Assembly (NCBI RefSeq): GCF_900631615.1
Contig: NZ_LR131273.1
Span: 248,001 to 312,000 of the forward strand
DNA: 64,000 nucleotides
Direction of reading: 5' to 3'
Source of the DNA: Tsukamurella paurometabola
GTDB taxonomy: Bacteria > Actinomycetota > Actinomycetes > Mycobacteriales > Mycobacteriaceae
A model generated the notes under the pieces. That model was not told the origin of the DNA, searched no databases, and saw only the letters and a program-made list of their open reading frames with translations. Both the position numbers and the translations under genes were made by a program. Positions 10,393 through 18,809 of this stretch are shown here, one piece after another. Positions within the stretch are counted from its first letter, which is position 1; each line of letters opens with the position of its first letter.

Positions 10393-10429
10393 CCAGAGCC
10401 GCCCTCCCTCTCAGGAAGGGCGGCTCTGG
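10393..10429 (+). terminator. Rho-independent-type terminator of kgd
   Basis: A perfect 13-bp stem (CCAGAGCCGCCCT / AGGGCGGCTCTGG) with an 11-nt loop begins 16 nt after the kgd stop. It has no T-run, as is usual for actinobacterial intrinsic terminators. Confidence 0.85.
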
Positions 10430-10492
10430 TCGTCCATGTCGACACCAGCGGGCATGAATGCCCACCGGACCGGACGGCATTGAACGAGGGAC

Positions 10493-10580
10493 GGGTGGCG
10501 GCACCGCCGTCGAGCGCATCGGAGCGAGCGAGCCGCTAGGCGAGGGAGCGAGGTCTAAGCGAGCGGCGGTGCCGCCACCC
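10493..10580. repeat. 16-bp perfect inverted repeat around a GAGCGAG-rich spacer
   Basis: GGGTGGCGGCACCGCC (10493-10508) is exactly inverted at 10565-10580, with 56 nt between. The spacer repeats GAGCGAG/GGAGCGAG-like units. Just downstream (10592-10632) a short CACACCCAG motif recurs. The whole intergenic stretch between the kgd terminator and the TetR stop is repetitive and non-coding. It may be a second bidirectional terminator or a dispersed intergenic repeat. Confidence 0.7.
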
Positions 10581-10634
10581 GACCCGGCCCGACACACCCA
10601 GCTCGGCCCAGCACACCCAGCACACCCAGCACCG

Positions 10635-11294
10635 TCAGGCCTCCACGGGCGCCAGATCCAGCCCCACCGCCCCGGCCATCCCCACGAACATGGTGGCGAG
10701 GTGGTCGACGACCTCGTCGCGGCTCATCGCGGCGAAGCCGGCGTTCTCGTCGAGCCACTGCACCAGCGTCTCCTCGACCACGGCGATCCAGCCGTGCACG
10801 GCGAGCACGAACCGGGGCGAACGCTCGATGCCGATGTTCTCGGCCTGGTTCACGAACTGGTCGACGATCTGCTCGCGGACGGACTTCACGGCCGTCCGGA
10901 TCCGCGGCTCGGACCAGCTGACGCCGGCGAGCATCGGCAGCAGGGACTGCCGGTTCTCCATGATGTGGTCGACGTACGTACCGAGCGTCGCGGTGAGGAT
11001 CGGCATCACGTCGGTGATGTCCTCGGGGTCGCGATCGGGGGTGGCGACCTCCCCGACGATCCGCGCCTGCTCCTCCACGAGCGCGACCTGGAAGTCGAGC
11101 TTGGAGTCGAAGTAGTGGAACAACAGGCCTGCGGAGACGCCCGCCTGGCTCGCGATGTCCTCGATGGACACCTGCTCGAGCGCCTGGTGCTTCAGACTGA
11201 GCAGGCCCAGGTCGATGAACTGCTGGCGCCGGGCCTGGGGGCTGAGCCGGGTGCGCTTGCGCCCCACCGCTGCGGCGACGGACTTTCTGGTCAC
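10635..11294 (-). CDS. TetR-family transcriptional repressor
   Basis: 219 residues. The N-terminal helix-turn-helix (HTH) is IASQAGVSAGLLFHYFDSK (residues 47-65), the classic TetR signature, followed by an alpha-helical ligand domain. It is divergent from the SDR gene at 11409. A -10 box TATGAT lies exactly 7 nt before its GTG, so its mRNA is probably leaderless. An imperfect palindrome covers that box (see 11295-11315), which suggests autorepression and control of the adjacent dehydrogenase. The ligand is unknown. Confidence 0.9.
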   Translation of the reverse strand: MTRKSVAAAVGRKRTRLSPQARRQQFIDLGLLSLKHQALEQVSIEDIASQAGVSAGLLFHYFDSKLDFQVALVEEQARIVGEVATPDRDPEDITDVMPILTATLGTYVDHIMENRQSLLPMLAGVSWSEPRIRTAVKSVREQIVDQFVNQAENIGIERSPRFVLAVHGWIAVVEETLVQWLDENAGFAAMSRDEVVDHLATMFVGMAGAVGLDLAPVEA

Positions 11295-11315
11295 CTACTG
11301 AATCATACTCAATAG
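11295..11315. promoter_or_regulatory. Candidate TetR operator overlapping the repressor's -10 box
   Basis: Half-sites CTACTGAA (11295-11302) and CTCAATAG (11308-11315) are inverted repeats matching at 6 of 8 positions, around a 5-nt centre. On the minus strand the centre contains TATGAT (11302-11307), the repressor's -10 box. A repressor bound here would block its own transcription. Confidence 0.55.
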
Positions 11316-11319
11316 GTCG

Positions 11320-11349
11320 TTGACAGACCTCCCGTACCGACCCTACTGT
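11320..11349 (+). promoter_or_regulatory. Promoter of the SDR gene
   Basis: A consensus -35 TTGACA (11320-11325) and -10-like TACTGT (11344-11349), 18 nt apart, lie about 60 nt before the SDR start and a few bases beyond the candidate TetR operator. Confidence 0.6.
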
Positions 11350-11408
11350 CGAGTAAGAACGCCGAGCAGCGGCGCAGCACAGCCGCCCGGCCACGACCAG
11401 TGTGAGGG

Positions 11409-12251
11409 ATGAACAACAGCATGAAGATTTTCCGCGGCAAGGTCGCCGTCATCACCGGGGCCGCCTCCGGCATGGGCCGCGAGCTGGCCCTCCAGCTCGC
11501 CGACGAGGGCGCGAAGCTCTCGCTCTGCGATTACGACCCCACCGGGCTCGAGCAGACCGCCGAGCTGGCCCGCGCCCGCGGCGCCGAGGTGCACACGAAG
11601 GTCGTCAACGTGGGCGAGCGCGAGCAGCTGCTGGCCTACGCGGACGAGGTGGTCGAGCACTACGGCACCGTCAACCTGCTGTTCAACAACGCCGGCATCG
11701 CGCACCACGAGCCGGTCGAGACCACGTCGTTCAAGGACTACGACCGGGTCATGGACATCGACTTCTGGGGCGTGGTCAACGGCACCAAGGCCTTCCTGCC
11801 GCACCTCATCGCCTCGGGCGACGCGCACATCGTCAACACCAGCTCGCTGTTCGGCCTGCTGTCCGTGGGCGGCCAGAGCGCCTACAACGCCGCCAAGTTC
11901 GGCGTCCGCGGTTTCACGGAGGCGCTGCGCATCGAGATGCTCTCCAGCGACCACAACGTCGGCGTGACCTGCGTGCACCCCGGCGGCATCAAGACCGCGA
12001 TCGCGCGCAACGCCACCGGCGCCGAGAACGTCGACACCGCGCACACCGCGGCCCTCTTCGACAAGTACCTCGCCCGCACGGAGGCCGACGACGCCGCGCG
12101 CACCATCCTGAACGGCGTCAAGCGCAAGCGCGGCCGCGTCCTCATCGGCGCCGACGCGAAGATCATCGACGTGCTCGTGCGTCTCGGCGGCTCCGCCTAC
12201 GAGCGCGTCAACGCGCTCATCGACCAGCAGCTCAACAAGCGCCTGAAGTAG
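11409..12251 (+). CDS. Short-chain dehydrogenase/reductase (Rv1245c-like)
   Basis: 280 residues, classical SDR. It has a Rossmann cofactor motif TGAASGMG (16-23), NNAG (93-96), and catalytic Ser146, Tyr159 and Lys163 (YNAAK). Asp41 (CDYD) after beta-2 suggests NAD(H) preference. The oxidised substrate is unknown. Two starts are possible: ATG at 11409, directly against a GAGGG, or ATG at 11421 with the same SD 12 nt away. Order relative to lpqZ and corA follows the Mtb Rv1245c-Rv1244-Rv1239c region. It is probably controlled by the divergent TetR. Confidence 0.92.
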   Translation: MNNSMKIFRGKVAVITGAASGMGRELALQLADEGAKLSLCDYDPTGLEQTAELARARGAEVHTKVVNVGEREQLLAYADEVVEHYGTVNLLFNNAGIAHHEPVETTSFKDYDRVMDIDFWGVVNGTKAFLPHLIASGDAHIVNTSSLFGLLSVGGQSAYNAAKFGVRGFTEALRIEMLSSDHNVGVTCVHPGGIKTAIARNATGAENVDTAHTAALFDKYLARTEADDAARTILNGVKRKRGRVLIGADAKIIDVLVRLGGSAYERVNALIDQQLNKRLK

Positions 12252-12265
12252 CGCTCCCCCGATTC

Positions 12266-12303
12266 GGCGAGGGCGGGTACCGGTTCCGGTACCCGCCCTC
12301 GCC
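12266..12303. terminator. Bidirectional hairpin between SDR and lpqZ
   Basis: A perfect 18-bp inverted repeat (left arm 12266-12283, right arm 12286-12303) with a 2-nt centre, between convergent genes. It can end transcripts from both sides. Confidence 0.8.
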
Positions 12304-12309
12304 GTATCG

Positions 12310-13215
12310 TCAGTTCAGCGTGTGCTCGGCGGCCCAGTCGCTGGCCGCCTGCTCGGGCGTGCGCTCACCCGACTCGACCTGCGCGACCATCTCCGCGAGG
12401 TCGGCGGTGGTGAGTTCGCCGGCGATCGCGGACAGCCGCTTCGTCTGCGCCACCGTCAGTCCGTCGCGCCGCACCAGCGGCACCACGGCCCGCGACGGCA
12501 CGACACCGTCGGGATCGGCCACCTGGGCGAAGTCCTTCGCCGCGGACGAGAGCGTGCCGAGTTGCGCGAGCGCCGCGCGGCCCTCGCGGACGGCGCGCGC
12601 GGCCGCCGCCTCGTCGGCAACCGGGACCACCGGACCCGTCGGGCAGCCGTAGCGGGCCCGCAGGTCCGACGGCGACCCGGCCGGCACCGCGACCGCGCCG
12701 GACAGACCCTCGCATCCGCGTAACGTCGCGGACGGGGCCTCCTTGGGCGCGAACAGCATCGGCTGGTCGAGCGCCAGCGTCGGATCACCCAGGCCGAGTC
12801 CCTCGGGCAGGACGGCGCTCAGGGCCACGAACTGCGCGTCCCACTGCGCCCGCGGGTTCTCGGACTCCTCCTCCTTCGCCTTCGTGGGCTGCGGAGCGCC
12901 GGGCCGGTACCGGTCCCACAGGGCGCCGGTCAGCGCGGGCGCGACGGTGAGGTCGCCCCGCTCGACGGCGGCCACGGCGGCGTCCTCCCCCGGGCCGAGG
13001 CCGAGCCGGGTCTCGACCGGCGTCCCCGCCATCCGCAGGGCGCCGGCGTAGATCAGGGCCTCGATCTTCGAGGCGGCGCTCCCGGCCGACCCGACGGTGA
13101 CGGTGCCGGGCGCGGTGCGCGCGCCCAGGTCCGCCTGGTCTCCGGGGTCGGAGCAGCCCGCGAGCACCAGCGCGGCGAGGGCCGCGGCGGCGAGGCGGGG
13201 CGTGCGAGTTCTCAC
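12310..13215 (-). CDS. lpqZ: Lipoprotein LpqZ, OpuAC-like solute-binding fold
   Basis: 301 residues. There is a lipoprotein signal peptide with lipobox LVLAGC, and Cys21 is the predicted lipidated residue. The mature part resembles glycine-betaine/osmolyte binding proteins (OpuAC-like), with VTVGSAGSAASKIEALIYAGALR near the start of the domain. No permease or ATPase genes adjoin it, so an import role is unproven. Position next to the SDR and CorA matches Mtb lpqZ (Rv1244). It is attached to the outer face of the cytoplasmic membrane. Neighbouring hairpin 12266-12303 terminates it. Confidence 0.8.
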   Translation of the reverse strand: MRTRTPRLAAAALAALVLAGCSDPGDQADLGARTAPGTVTVGSAGSAASKIEALIYAGALRMAGTPVETRLGLGPGEDAAVAAVERGDLTVAPALTGALWDRYRPGAPQPTKAKEEESENPRAQWDAQFVALSAVLPEGLGLGDPTLALDQPMLFAPKEAPSATLRGCEGLSGAVAVPAGSPSDLRARYGCPTGPVVPVADEAAAARAVREGRAALAQLGTLSSAAKDFAQVADPDGVVPSRAVVPLVRRDGLTVAQTKRLSAIAGELTTADLAEMVAQVESGERTPEQAASDWAAEHTLN

Positions 13216-13263
13216 GCCTACTTTCTACCCGCCGCCGCCGCGGCCGGGCCGCCTGGGCCGGTC

Positions 13264-13276
13264 TACTATCTCGACC
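13264..13276 (+). promoter_or_regulatory. Extended -10 region of corA, leaderless start
   Basis: TACTAT (13264-13269) ends 7 nt before the corA ATG, so transcription is expected to begin at or next to the start codon. No SD is present. No clear -35 is visible. Confidence 0.6.
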
Positions 13277-14362
13277 ATGCCCTCCCTGCCGTCCATGCCC
13301 CGGCCCGGCGCCGGCCGCCGCGAGGTCCGCGAGGCGGACGTGCCGCGCGTCCCCGTGCCCGTGGCGCGCGCCGTCGTCGATTGCGGCGTCTACGTCGACG
13401 GGGTGCGTCTCCCCGGCCGGTTCAGTTACGTCGAGGCGATCGAGGAGGTCCGGCGCCGCGGCGAGGGCTACGTCTGGGTGGGTCTGCTCGATCCGGACCA
13501 GCACCAGATGGACGAGGTGGCCCGCGTGTTCGGGCTGCACCCGCTGACCGTCGAGGACACGCTGGTCACGCACACGCGCCCCAAGGTCGACCGGTTCGAC
13601 GACACGCTGTTCCTCATCCTCAAGACCGTGAACTACGTGGGGCACGACCGCACGGATCCGATGGCCCGCATCGTCGAGACCGGTGAGGTGATGGTCCTCG
13701 TCGGCCCGGACCACGTGATCACCGTCCGGCACGGCGACCACGGCAGCCTGCGCCGCGTGCGCCGCAACCTGGAGGCCAATCCCGAGCTGCTCAAGCTCGG
13801 GCCGTCGGCGGTCATGCACGCCGTCGCCGACCACGTGGTCGACTCGTACGTCGCCGTCTCGGACCTGCTCGAGGACGACATCGACCGGGTCGAGGAGGAC
13901 GTCTTCCGGGCGGGCGCGCGGACCCAGGTGGACGAGATCTACCAGCTCAAGCGCGACATCGTGGAGCTGCGCCGCGGCATCCACCCGCTCTCGCACGCGC
14001 TCAAGCGGCTGACGTGCGACTTCGGCGACATCATCCCGCAGGAGATCCAGCGCTACTTCTCCGACGTCCTCGACCACCAGGCGATGGTCGCCGATCACGT
14101 GGAGACCTACAACGACGTGTTGAGCTCGCTCATCGACGCGGCCGTCGCGAAGATCGGAATGCAGCAGAACGAGGACATGCGCAAGATGTCCGCGATCATC
14201 GGCCTGGTCGCCGTGCCCACGATGATCGCCGGCATCTACGGCATGAACTTCGACAACATGCCGGAACTGCACTGGCAGTACGGCTACTTCATCGTGCTGG
14301 CGATCATGCTCGTGGCCTGTCTCGGCCTGTTCGTGGTGTTCCGCAGGATCAAGTGGTTGTGA
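13277..14362 (+). CDS. corA: Magnesium/cobalt transport protein CorA
   Basis: 361 residues. A long cytosolic N-terminal domain is followed by two C-terminal TM helices (about 300-320 and 333-353). The signature YGMN (GMN loop; IYGMNFDNMPEL) closes TM1. CorA forms a pentameric Mg2+ channel in the cytoplasmic membrane. The start is the ATG at 13277, the first codon after a -10 box (leaderless). Homologue of Mtb Rv1239c in a conserved neighbourhood. The protein ends FRRIKWL, with the basic tail normal for the family. Confidence 0.95.
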   Translation: MPSLPSMPRPGAGRREVREADVPRVPVPVARAVVDCGVYVDGVRLPGRFSYVEAIEEVRRRGEGYVWVGLLDPDQHQMDEVARVFGLHPLTVEDTLVTHTRPKVDRFDDTLFLILKTVNYVGHDRTDPMARIVETGEVMVLVGPDHVITVRHGDHGSLRRVRRNLEANPELLKLGPSAVMHAVADHVVDSYVAVSDLLEDDIDRVEEDVFRAGARTQVDEIYQLKRDIVELRRGIHPLSHALKRLTCDFGDIIPQEIQRYFSDVLDHQAMVADHVETYNDVLSSLIDAAVAKIGMQQNEDMRKMSAIIGLVAVPTMIAGIYGMNFDNMPELHWQYGYFIVLAIMLVACLGLFVVFRRIKWL

Positions 14363-14365
14363 CGC

Positions 14366-14437
14366 TCACGATGTCGGTTTCTGCGGCTGTGGACGTGCCC
14401 TCACGCACGCGGACGCCCGCAGGTGTCGACATCGTGA
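14366..14437. terminator. Two-tier hairpin between convergent corA and SUFU-domain genes
   Basis: The outer stem is a perfect 11-bp repeat, TCACGATGTCG (14366-14376) / CGACATCGTGA (14427-14437). The inner stem CTGCGG (14381-14386) / CCGCAG (14417-14422) is separated by a symmetric 4x4 internal loop. It starts 3 nt after the corA stop and fits a bidirectional terminator. Confidence 0.65.
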
Positions 14438-14438
14438 A

Positions 14439-15035
14439 CTAGACCTCGTGGGCGGCGGGCCGTCCCGGGTCCGCGGGGTCGATGCCCGCCTCCGCCCACG
14501 CCTCGCGCAGCGCCGCCGCGCCCTTGAGCCGTATCCACGCCGCCTCGTTCGCGGTGATCGGGTCGGCGCGCAGGAACCGCACCGGTTCTCCGTCGGCCCG
14601 CTCGAGGTCCGGCACCGCGGAATCCCGCAGCAGTACCGCGGTGAATGGCGCCCCGGCCCACAGCGGGGCGCTCAGATCGACGAGCGCATCGGGGGCGAGG
14701 ACCAGCCCTTCGACGGCGGGCGTGGCGGCGAGAACGGCGAGCGAGCGGTGCACCCCGTCGAGCGCCGCACCCGGTCCGGAGGTCGCGGGGCGCAGCTCCA
14801 GCACGACCTCCGCGCGCGGTCCGTCCTCGCCGGTGACCAGCGCGTTGGGGTCCGTCATCGCATGGCGGCTGCAGCCGACGCTCGCGAACGCGACGAGCTG
14901 CTCACCGACCCAGCGCTGGATCGTCATGGGTTCGAGGCCGAGGAACGTGACCGACGCCGAGGCGGGCGGCGCGAAGCCGCGTCCCGCGTAGTGCTCGGCG
15001 AGGTGGGACCGGACGGCGTCGACGACGGAAGTCAC
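14439..15035 (-). CDS. Suppressor-of-fused (SUFU)-domain-like protein
   Basis: 198 residues, function unknown. The chain resembles bacterial SUFU-domain proteins: an alternating beta/alpha pattern with SASVTFLGLEP, a hydrophobic core FTAVLLRDSAVPDLE, and the late element VRFLRADPITANEAAWIRLKGAAALREAW. Bacterial SUFU proteins are often predicted immunity proteins, but no toxin gene adjoins it here. The GTG start lies 11 nt after the LacI-family stop, so the two are probably co-transcribed. Family assignment is by pattern recognition only. Confidence 0.65.
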   Translation of the reverse strand: MTSVVDAVRSHLAEHYAGRGFAPPASASVTFLGLEPMTIQRWVGEQLVAFASVGCSRHAMTDPNALVTGEDGPRAEVVLELRPATSGPGAALDGVHRSLAVLAATPAVEGLVLAPDALVDLSAPLWAGAPFTAVLLRDSAVPDLERADGEPVRFLRADPITANEAAWIRLKGAAALREAWAEAGIDPADPGRPAAHEV

Positions 15036-15046
15036 GAGCGCCGAGT

Positions 15047-16081
15047 CTATCGAAGGCCGGCGCCCGGAAGCGTCGGCCGCGGAGCCGCGGTGCTGCCGCG
15101 GTCGAGCAGGACCGGCTCGCTGAGGCTCTGCAGTTCGGCCGCGGGCTCGCCCGCCACCCGGCGCAGGAGGAACCTGATCGCGCGGCGCGCCATGGCCGTG
15201 TGGTCGGGGCCGATGCTGGTCAGCCGGGGGCGGGTCAGCTCCCCGGTCTCGGTCCCCGCGAACACGGTGACCACCGAGAGTTCCTGCGGAATACGGACTC
15301 CGGCCGCGGCGGCGGCCGAGATCATGCCCAGCCCGGCGGGCTCGTTGCAGAGGAGCACGGCCGTCGCGGGACCGGCGGCGATGCCCGCGTAGGCGTCCCA
15401 ACCACCGGCGAAGGTGGCCGCCGTGGGGACGACGCGGGCGCGGGCGCCGTGCCTGCGGACCGCCGCGGCCACGGCGGCCGATGAGCGCACGGCGAACCCC
15501 GGAGCGCGGGCGCGGTCCACCGCCGGCCCGGTGAGGACGGCGAGCTCGCGGTGCCCCTTCCCCGTGAGGTGCGCGACCGCCTCCTCCGCGGCGGCGTCGA
15601 AGTCCGCGTCGCAGAACGCCGTTCCCTCGACGTCGTCGGTCCGGCCGACCAGGACGAACGGAACGCCCGCCGCACGGAGGTAGTCGACGCGCGCGTCCGC
15701 GGTGTAGACCTCCATCACCGCGAAGCCGTCCACGAGCCCCTGGCGGACGGTCTCCCGCACCGGGTCCGCGTCGTCGGCGGGTCCCGGGAGCAGCATCAGG
15801 TGCGAACCGAGGGCGCGGGCCTCGTCCGCGGCGGCGGTGACGTAGCCCGCGGTGTCCACCCCCTGGCCGAGCGCCTCCGTCGTCAGCAGCAGCCCGAGCA
15901 GGCCGGTGCGTGTGCCGGCGAGCGCCCGGGCCAGCACGTTGGGCGCGTAGTCGAGCGCCTCCATGGCGGCGAGGACCCGTTCGCGGGTTTCCGCGGAGAT
16001 CGGGCGGGCGCCGCTCAGCACGTAGGAGACGGTGCTGCGTGAGACGCCCGCGAGGCGCGCGACGTCGGCCATGGTCGCCAC
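15047..16081 (-). CDS. LacI-family transcriptional regulator of sugar use
   Basis: 344 residues. The N-terminal LacI HTH is MADVARLAGVSRSTVSYVLSG, with the hinge helix YAPNVLARALAGTRTG. A periplasmic-binding-protein-like effector domain follows. The start may be GTG at 16081 (SD GGGGAGG, 7-9 nt upstream) or the in-frame ATG three codons on. It is divergent from the alpha-glucosidase at 16217; a 14-bp palindrome lies between them. Control of the glucosidase and perhaps the nearby lpqY-sugABC operon is inferred. The effector is unknown. Confidence 0.9.
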   Translation of the reverse strand: MATMADVARLAGVSRSTVSYVLSGARPISAETRERVLAAMEALDYAPNVLARALAGTRTGLLGLLLTTEALGQGVDTAGYVTAAADEARALGSHLMLLPGPADDADPVRETVRQGLVDGFAVMEVYTADARVDYLRAAGVPFVLVGRTDDVEGTAFCDADFDAAAEEAVAHLTGKGHRELAVLTGPAVDRARAPGFAVRSSAAVAAAVRRHGARARVVPTAATFAGGWDAYAGIAAGPATAVLLCNEPAGLGMISAAAAAGVRIPQELSVVTVFAGTETGELTRPRLTSIGPDHTAMARRAIRFLLRRVAGEPAAELQSLSEPVLLDRGSTAAPRPTLPGAGLR

Positions 16082-16165
16082 AGCTGCACCTCCCCTCGCC
16101 GCCGTCGGTCGGACGGCGAAACACCGCGTCCGATCCTACGGATCCGCTACGCTCGTGGGACGTCA

Positions 16166-16179
16166 TCGACGCGCGTCGA
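16166..16179. promoter_or_regulatory. Candidate LacI-family operator
   Basis: The perfect 14-bp palindrome TCGACGCGCGTCGA has a central CG step, as LacI-family operators usually do. It lies between the divergent regulator and alpha-glucosidase starts, about 38 nt before the glucosidase GTG. Confidence 0.5.
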
Positions 16180-16216
16180 CGATCGGTCGGCGGGAGAAGC
16201 CTTCGAAGGGAGTGTT

Positions 16217-17866
16217 GTGGTTCTCAAGGACCTCGGAACGGCCGACTGGTGGCGCCAGGCGGTGGTGTACCAGATCTACCCGCGCAGCTTCGCCGATTCC
16301 AACGGCGACGGGATCGGCGACCTGCCCGGCATCACCTCGCGCGTGCCGTACCTGCGTGATCTCGGCATCGATGCGGTGTGGCTCAGCCCGTTCTACCCCT
16401 CCGAGCTCGCCGACGGCGGCTACGACGTGGCCGACTACCGCGACGTCGACCCGCGCCTGGGCACGCTGGACGACTTCGACGCGATGAGCGCGGCGCTGCA
16501 CGAGGCCGGCATCAAGCTGATCGTCGACATCGTCCCCAACCACACCTCCGACCAGCACGAGTGGTTCCAGGCGGCGCTGGCCGCGGGGCGCGGCTCCGAC
16601 GAGCGGGACCGCTACCACTTCTTCGAGGGCAGGGGCGAGAACGGTGACGAGCCGCCCAACGATTGGCAGTCCAACTTCGGCGGTCCTGCCTGGGACCGCG
16701 TGACGGAGCCCGACGGCAGTCCCGGGCAGTGGTATCTGCACATGTTCGCGCCCGAGCAGCCCGACCTGAACTGGGAGCGCGACGACGTCCGCGCGGACTT
16801 CGAGCGGACGCTGCGGTTCTGGTCCGACCGCGGAGTCGACGGCTTCCGCATCGACGTCGCCCACTACCTGCGCAAGGACATGAGCGAACCGTTCGCCGCG
16901 TGGCACGAGATCGGCAACGGCGAACTCACGGTCCACCCGGACCATCCGTTCTCGGACCGCGACGAGGTCCACGAGATCTACCGCGCCTGGCGCGCCGTCT
17001 TCGACGAGTACGACCCGCCGCGCACCGCGGTGGCAGAGGCCTGGGTGCACAAGTCCCGACTGCCCGCCTACGCCAGCCCCGACGGGCTCGGCCAGGCCTT
17101 CAACTTCGACCTCCTGGTGTCGGAGTTCGATGCCCACGAGTTCAAGGACGTCATCGACGAGAATCTCAGCCGCTCCGCCGAGACCGGCTCGTCGAGTACG
17201 TGGGTGCTCTCGAACCACGACGTGACCCGGCACGCGACGCGCTACGGCCTGCCGGCCGGTCTCGGCCACCACGCCGCGGCGTGGACGCTCGCCGGCGGAT
17301 CGCACGACGAGGTGGACACCGAGCTGGGAGAGCGACGCGCCCGCGCCGCAACGATGCTGCTCTTCGCGCTTCCCGGCTCCACCTACGTCTACCAGGGCGA
17401 GGAACTCGGCCTGCACGAGGTGGGCGACGTGCCCGCCGAGTCCCGTCAGGACCCGACGTTCTTCCGAACCGAGGGCAAGGAGGTCGGCCGCGACGGCTGC
17501 CGCGTCCCCCTCCCCTGGGCCGCCACCGGCTCCTCGTACGGTTTCGGGTCCGACGGTGCGCACCTTCCGCAGCCCGCGTGGTTCGCCGACTACGCGGTCT
17601 CGGTCGAGGACGGGGACCCGGCGTCCACCCTGAACCTGTACCGGCGGGCGCTGGCGCTGCGCGGCGACCTGCAGAGCGCGGAGACCCTGACCTGGATCCC
17701 GCACCCGTCCGCCTCGGTGCTCGCCTTCGAGCGGCCCGGTGGCTGGCGGTCGTACACGAACTTCGGTTCCGAGCCCGTCGAACTGCCCGACGGCGAGATC
17801 CTTCTCGCCAGTACACCGTTCGACGGCGACCGGCTGCCGGGGGCGACGACCGTCTGGATGCGCTGA
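16217..17866 (+). CDS. GH13 alpha-glucosidase (oligo-1,6-/alpha-1,4-glucosidase type)
   Basis: 549 residues, cytosolic. Conserved GH13 regions are DIVPNHTS (region I, His109), GFRIDVA (region II, nucleophile Asp213), AVAEAWV (region III, acid/base Glu274) and LSNHD (region IV, Asp335). The N-terminus WWRQAVVYQIYPRSF is typical of the AglA/MalL group. It hydrolyses terminal alpha-glucosidic bonds of short malto- or isomalto-oligosaccharides. The GTG start has a GAAGGGAG SD, and the downstream Val-Leu-Lys context is normal. A divergent LacI regulator and the trehalose importer operon nearby suggest a sugar-uptake context. Confidence 0.93.
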   Translation: MVLKDLGTADWWRQAVVYQIYPRSFADSNGDGIGDLPGITSRVPYLRDLGIDAVWLSPFYPSELADGGYDVADYRDVDPRLGTLDDFDAMSAALHEAGIKLIVDIVPNHTSDQHEWFQAALAAGRGSDERDRYHFFEGRGENGDEPPNDWQSNFGGPAWDRVTEPDGSPGQWYLHMFAPEQPDLNWERDDVRADFERTLRFWSDRGVDGFRIDVAHYLRKDMSEPFAAWHEIGNGELTVHPDHPFSDRDEVHEIYRAWRAVFDEYDPPRTAVAEAWVHKSRLPAYASPDGLGQAFNFDLLVSEFDAHEFKDVIDENLSRSAETGSSSTWVLSNHDVTRHATRYGLPAGLGHHAAAWTLAGGSHDEVDTELGERRARAATMLLFALPGSTYVYQGEELGLHEVGDVPAESRQDPTFFRTEGKEVGRDGCRVPLPWAATGSSYGFGSDGAHLPQPAWFADYAVSVEDGDPASTLNLYRRALALRGDLQSAETLTWIPHPSASVLAFERPGGWRSYTNFGSEPVELPDGEILLASTPFDGDRLPGATTVWMR

Positions 17867-17886
17867 GCCGTCCGGCGCACAGCGAG

Positions 17887-17923
17887 GCGGGGCCGGTGAC
17901 GCACGACGCGCCACCGGTCCCGC
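17887..17923. terminator. Hairpin between convergent alpha-glucosidase and ParB-fold genes
   Basis: A 12-bp stem (17887-17898 with 17912-17923) with one G-T wobble position and a 13-nt loop lies in the 76-nt convergent gap. Confidence 0.6.
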
Positions 17924-17942
17924 GCGCGAGGACGGTCGCCGC

Positions 17943-18809
17943 CTAGAAGAACCTGCCGGGCTGCCAGCCCGGGTTCTGCGCGGAGACCTCGTGGATGATC
18001 TCCGGCGTCCAGACGTGCTTGCGGACCAGCCGGTAGCGCTCGCACGCCACGAACAGGTAGACCTCGGCGTCGGTGGAGGACTGCATGATCCCGGCGGCCC
18101 GTGCCATCTCGATCACGGGCGCGAACTCCTCCTCGTACCAGCGGCGCGCGACCACGTCGCGGGAGAGGTACTCCCCCGCCTCCTGGATCAGCCGGAAGCC
18201 CCAGGCCTCCACCGATTCCGCGAGCACCGAGTAGTCCCAGGCGTTGGTGAACCGGATCCGCTCCCGCGCGGCGCCCTCCAGCGGCACCCGCTCGAGGAAC
18301 AGCCGGCGGTGGTCCTTGAGCAGCAGGTCCGAGCGGACCGCGATGCCGCCGGAGCCGATGCGGGTGACCACCTCGGTGACGTCGGCGTCGATGGTGCTGA
18401 AGCCGCGGGCGAAGGCGATGGACACGCGGTGGTGGCCGTCGACGACGAAGTACATGTCGCCCACTTTCTTCAGCTCGACCGGCGGCATGGCCTCGCCGCG
18501 GCGCTGGGCCGCGGCCAGCCGCTGCCATCGGGCGCGCAGCGCGGGCGAGCGGGGCCGGAAGTAGCGGTCGAAGTCGCGGGTGCGGTCGACGCTGCCGACG
18601 ATCCGCGCGACGGGCACCACCTGGAGCCCCAGCGGCCGTTCCGAGACGAAACCCAGCGCGGAGACGACCTCGTCGTACGGCAGCACCTCGTTGACGTCGC
18701 CGGGCTGGCCGCGCACCCACGACGCGAGGCGTGCGATGTTGGCGCGCCGCCGCGAACGTTCGAAGTCGGTGCGGGCGTCCTCGTCGGGGAATCCGGTGTC
18801 ACGCGCCAC
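17943..18809 (-). CDS. ParB/Srx-fold protein with DGHHR motif, last gene of the lpqY-sug run
   Basis: 288 residues. The core segment MYFVVDGHHRVSIAFARG (DGHHR at 124-128) is the ParB-nuclease/sulfiredoxin fold signature. The rest shows no HTH domain of a true chromosome-partition ParB. Such proteins are often misnamed partition proteins; some members of the fold bind CTP or ATP. An Arg-rich N-terminal helix (DFERSRRRANIARLASWV) precedes the domain. Its start overlaps the end of the phosphoesterase gene by 11 nt, so it belongs to the lpqY-sugABC transcription unit. Its function is unknown. Confidence 0.75.
   Translation of the reverse strand: MARDTGFPDEDARTDFERSRRRANIARLASWVRGQPGDVNEVLPYDEVVSALGFVSERPLGLQVVPVARIVGSVDRTRDFDRYFRPRSPALRARWQRLAAAQRRGEAMPPVELKKVGDMYFVVDGHHRVSIAFARGFSTIDADVTEVVTRIGSGGIAVRSDLLLKDHRRLFLERVPLEGAARERIRFTNAWDYSVLAESVEAWGFRLIQEAGEYLSRDVVARRWYEEEFAPVIEMARAAGIMQSSTDAEVYLFVACERYRLVRKHVWTPEIIHEVSAQNPGWQPGRFF

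Noticed and set aside
7947-10457. Long alternative frame over kgd on the + strand, and the 1035-residue minus-strand frame at 6379-9486
   Set aside because: Both overlap the very well conserved kgd reading frame and are low-complexity.
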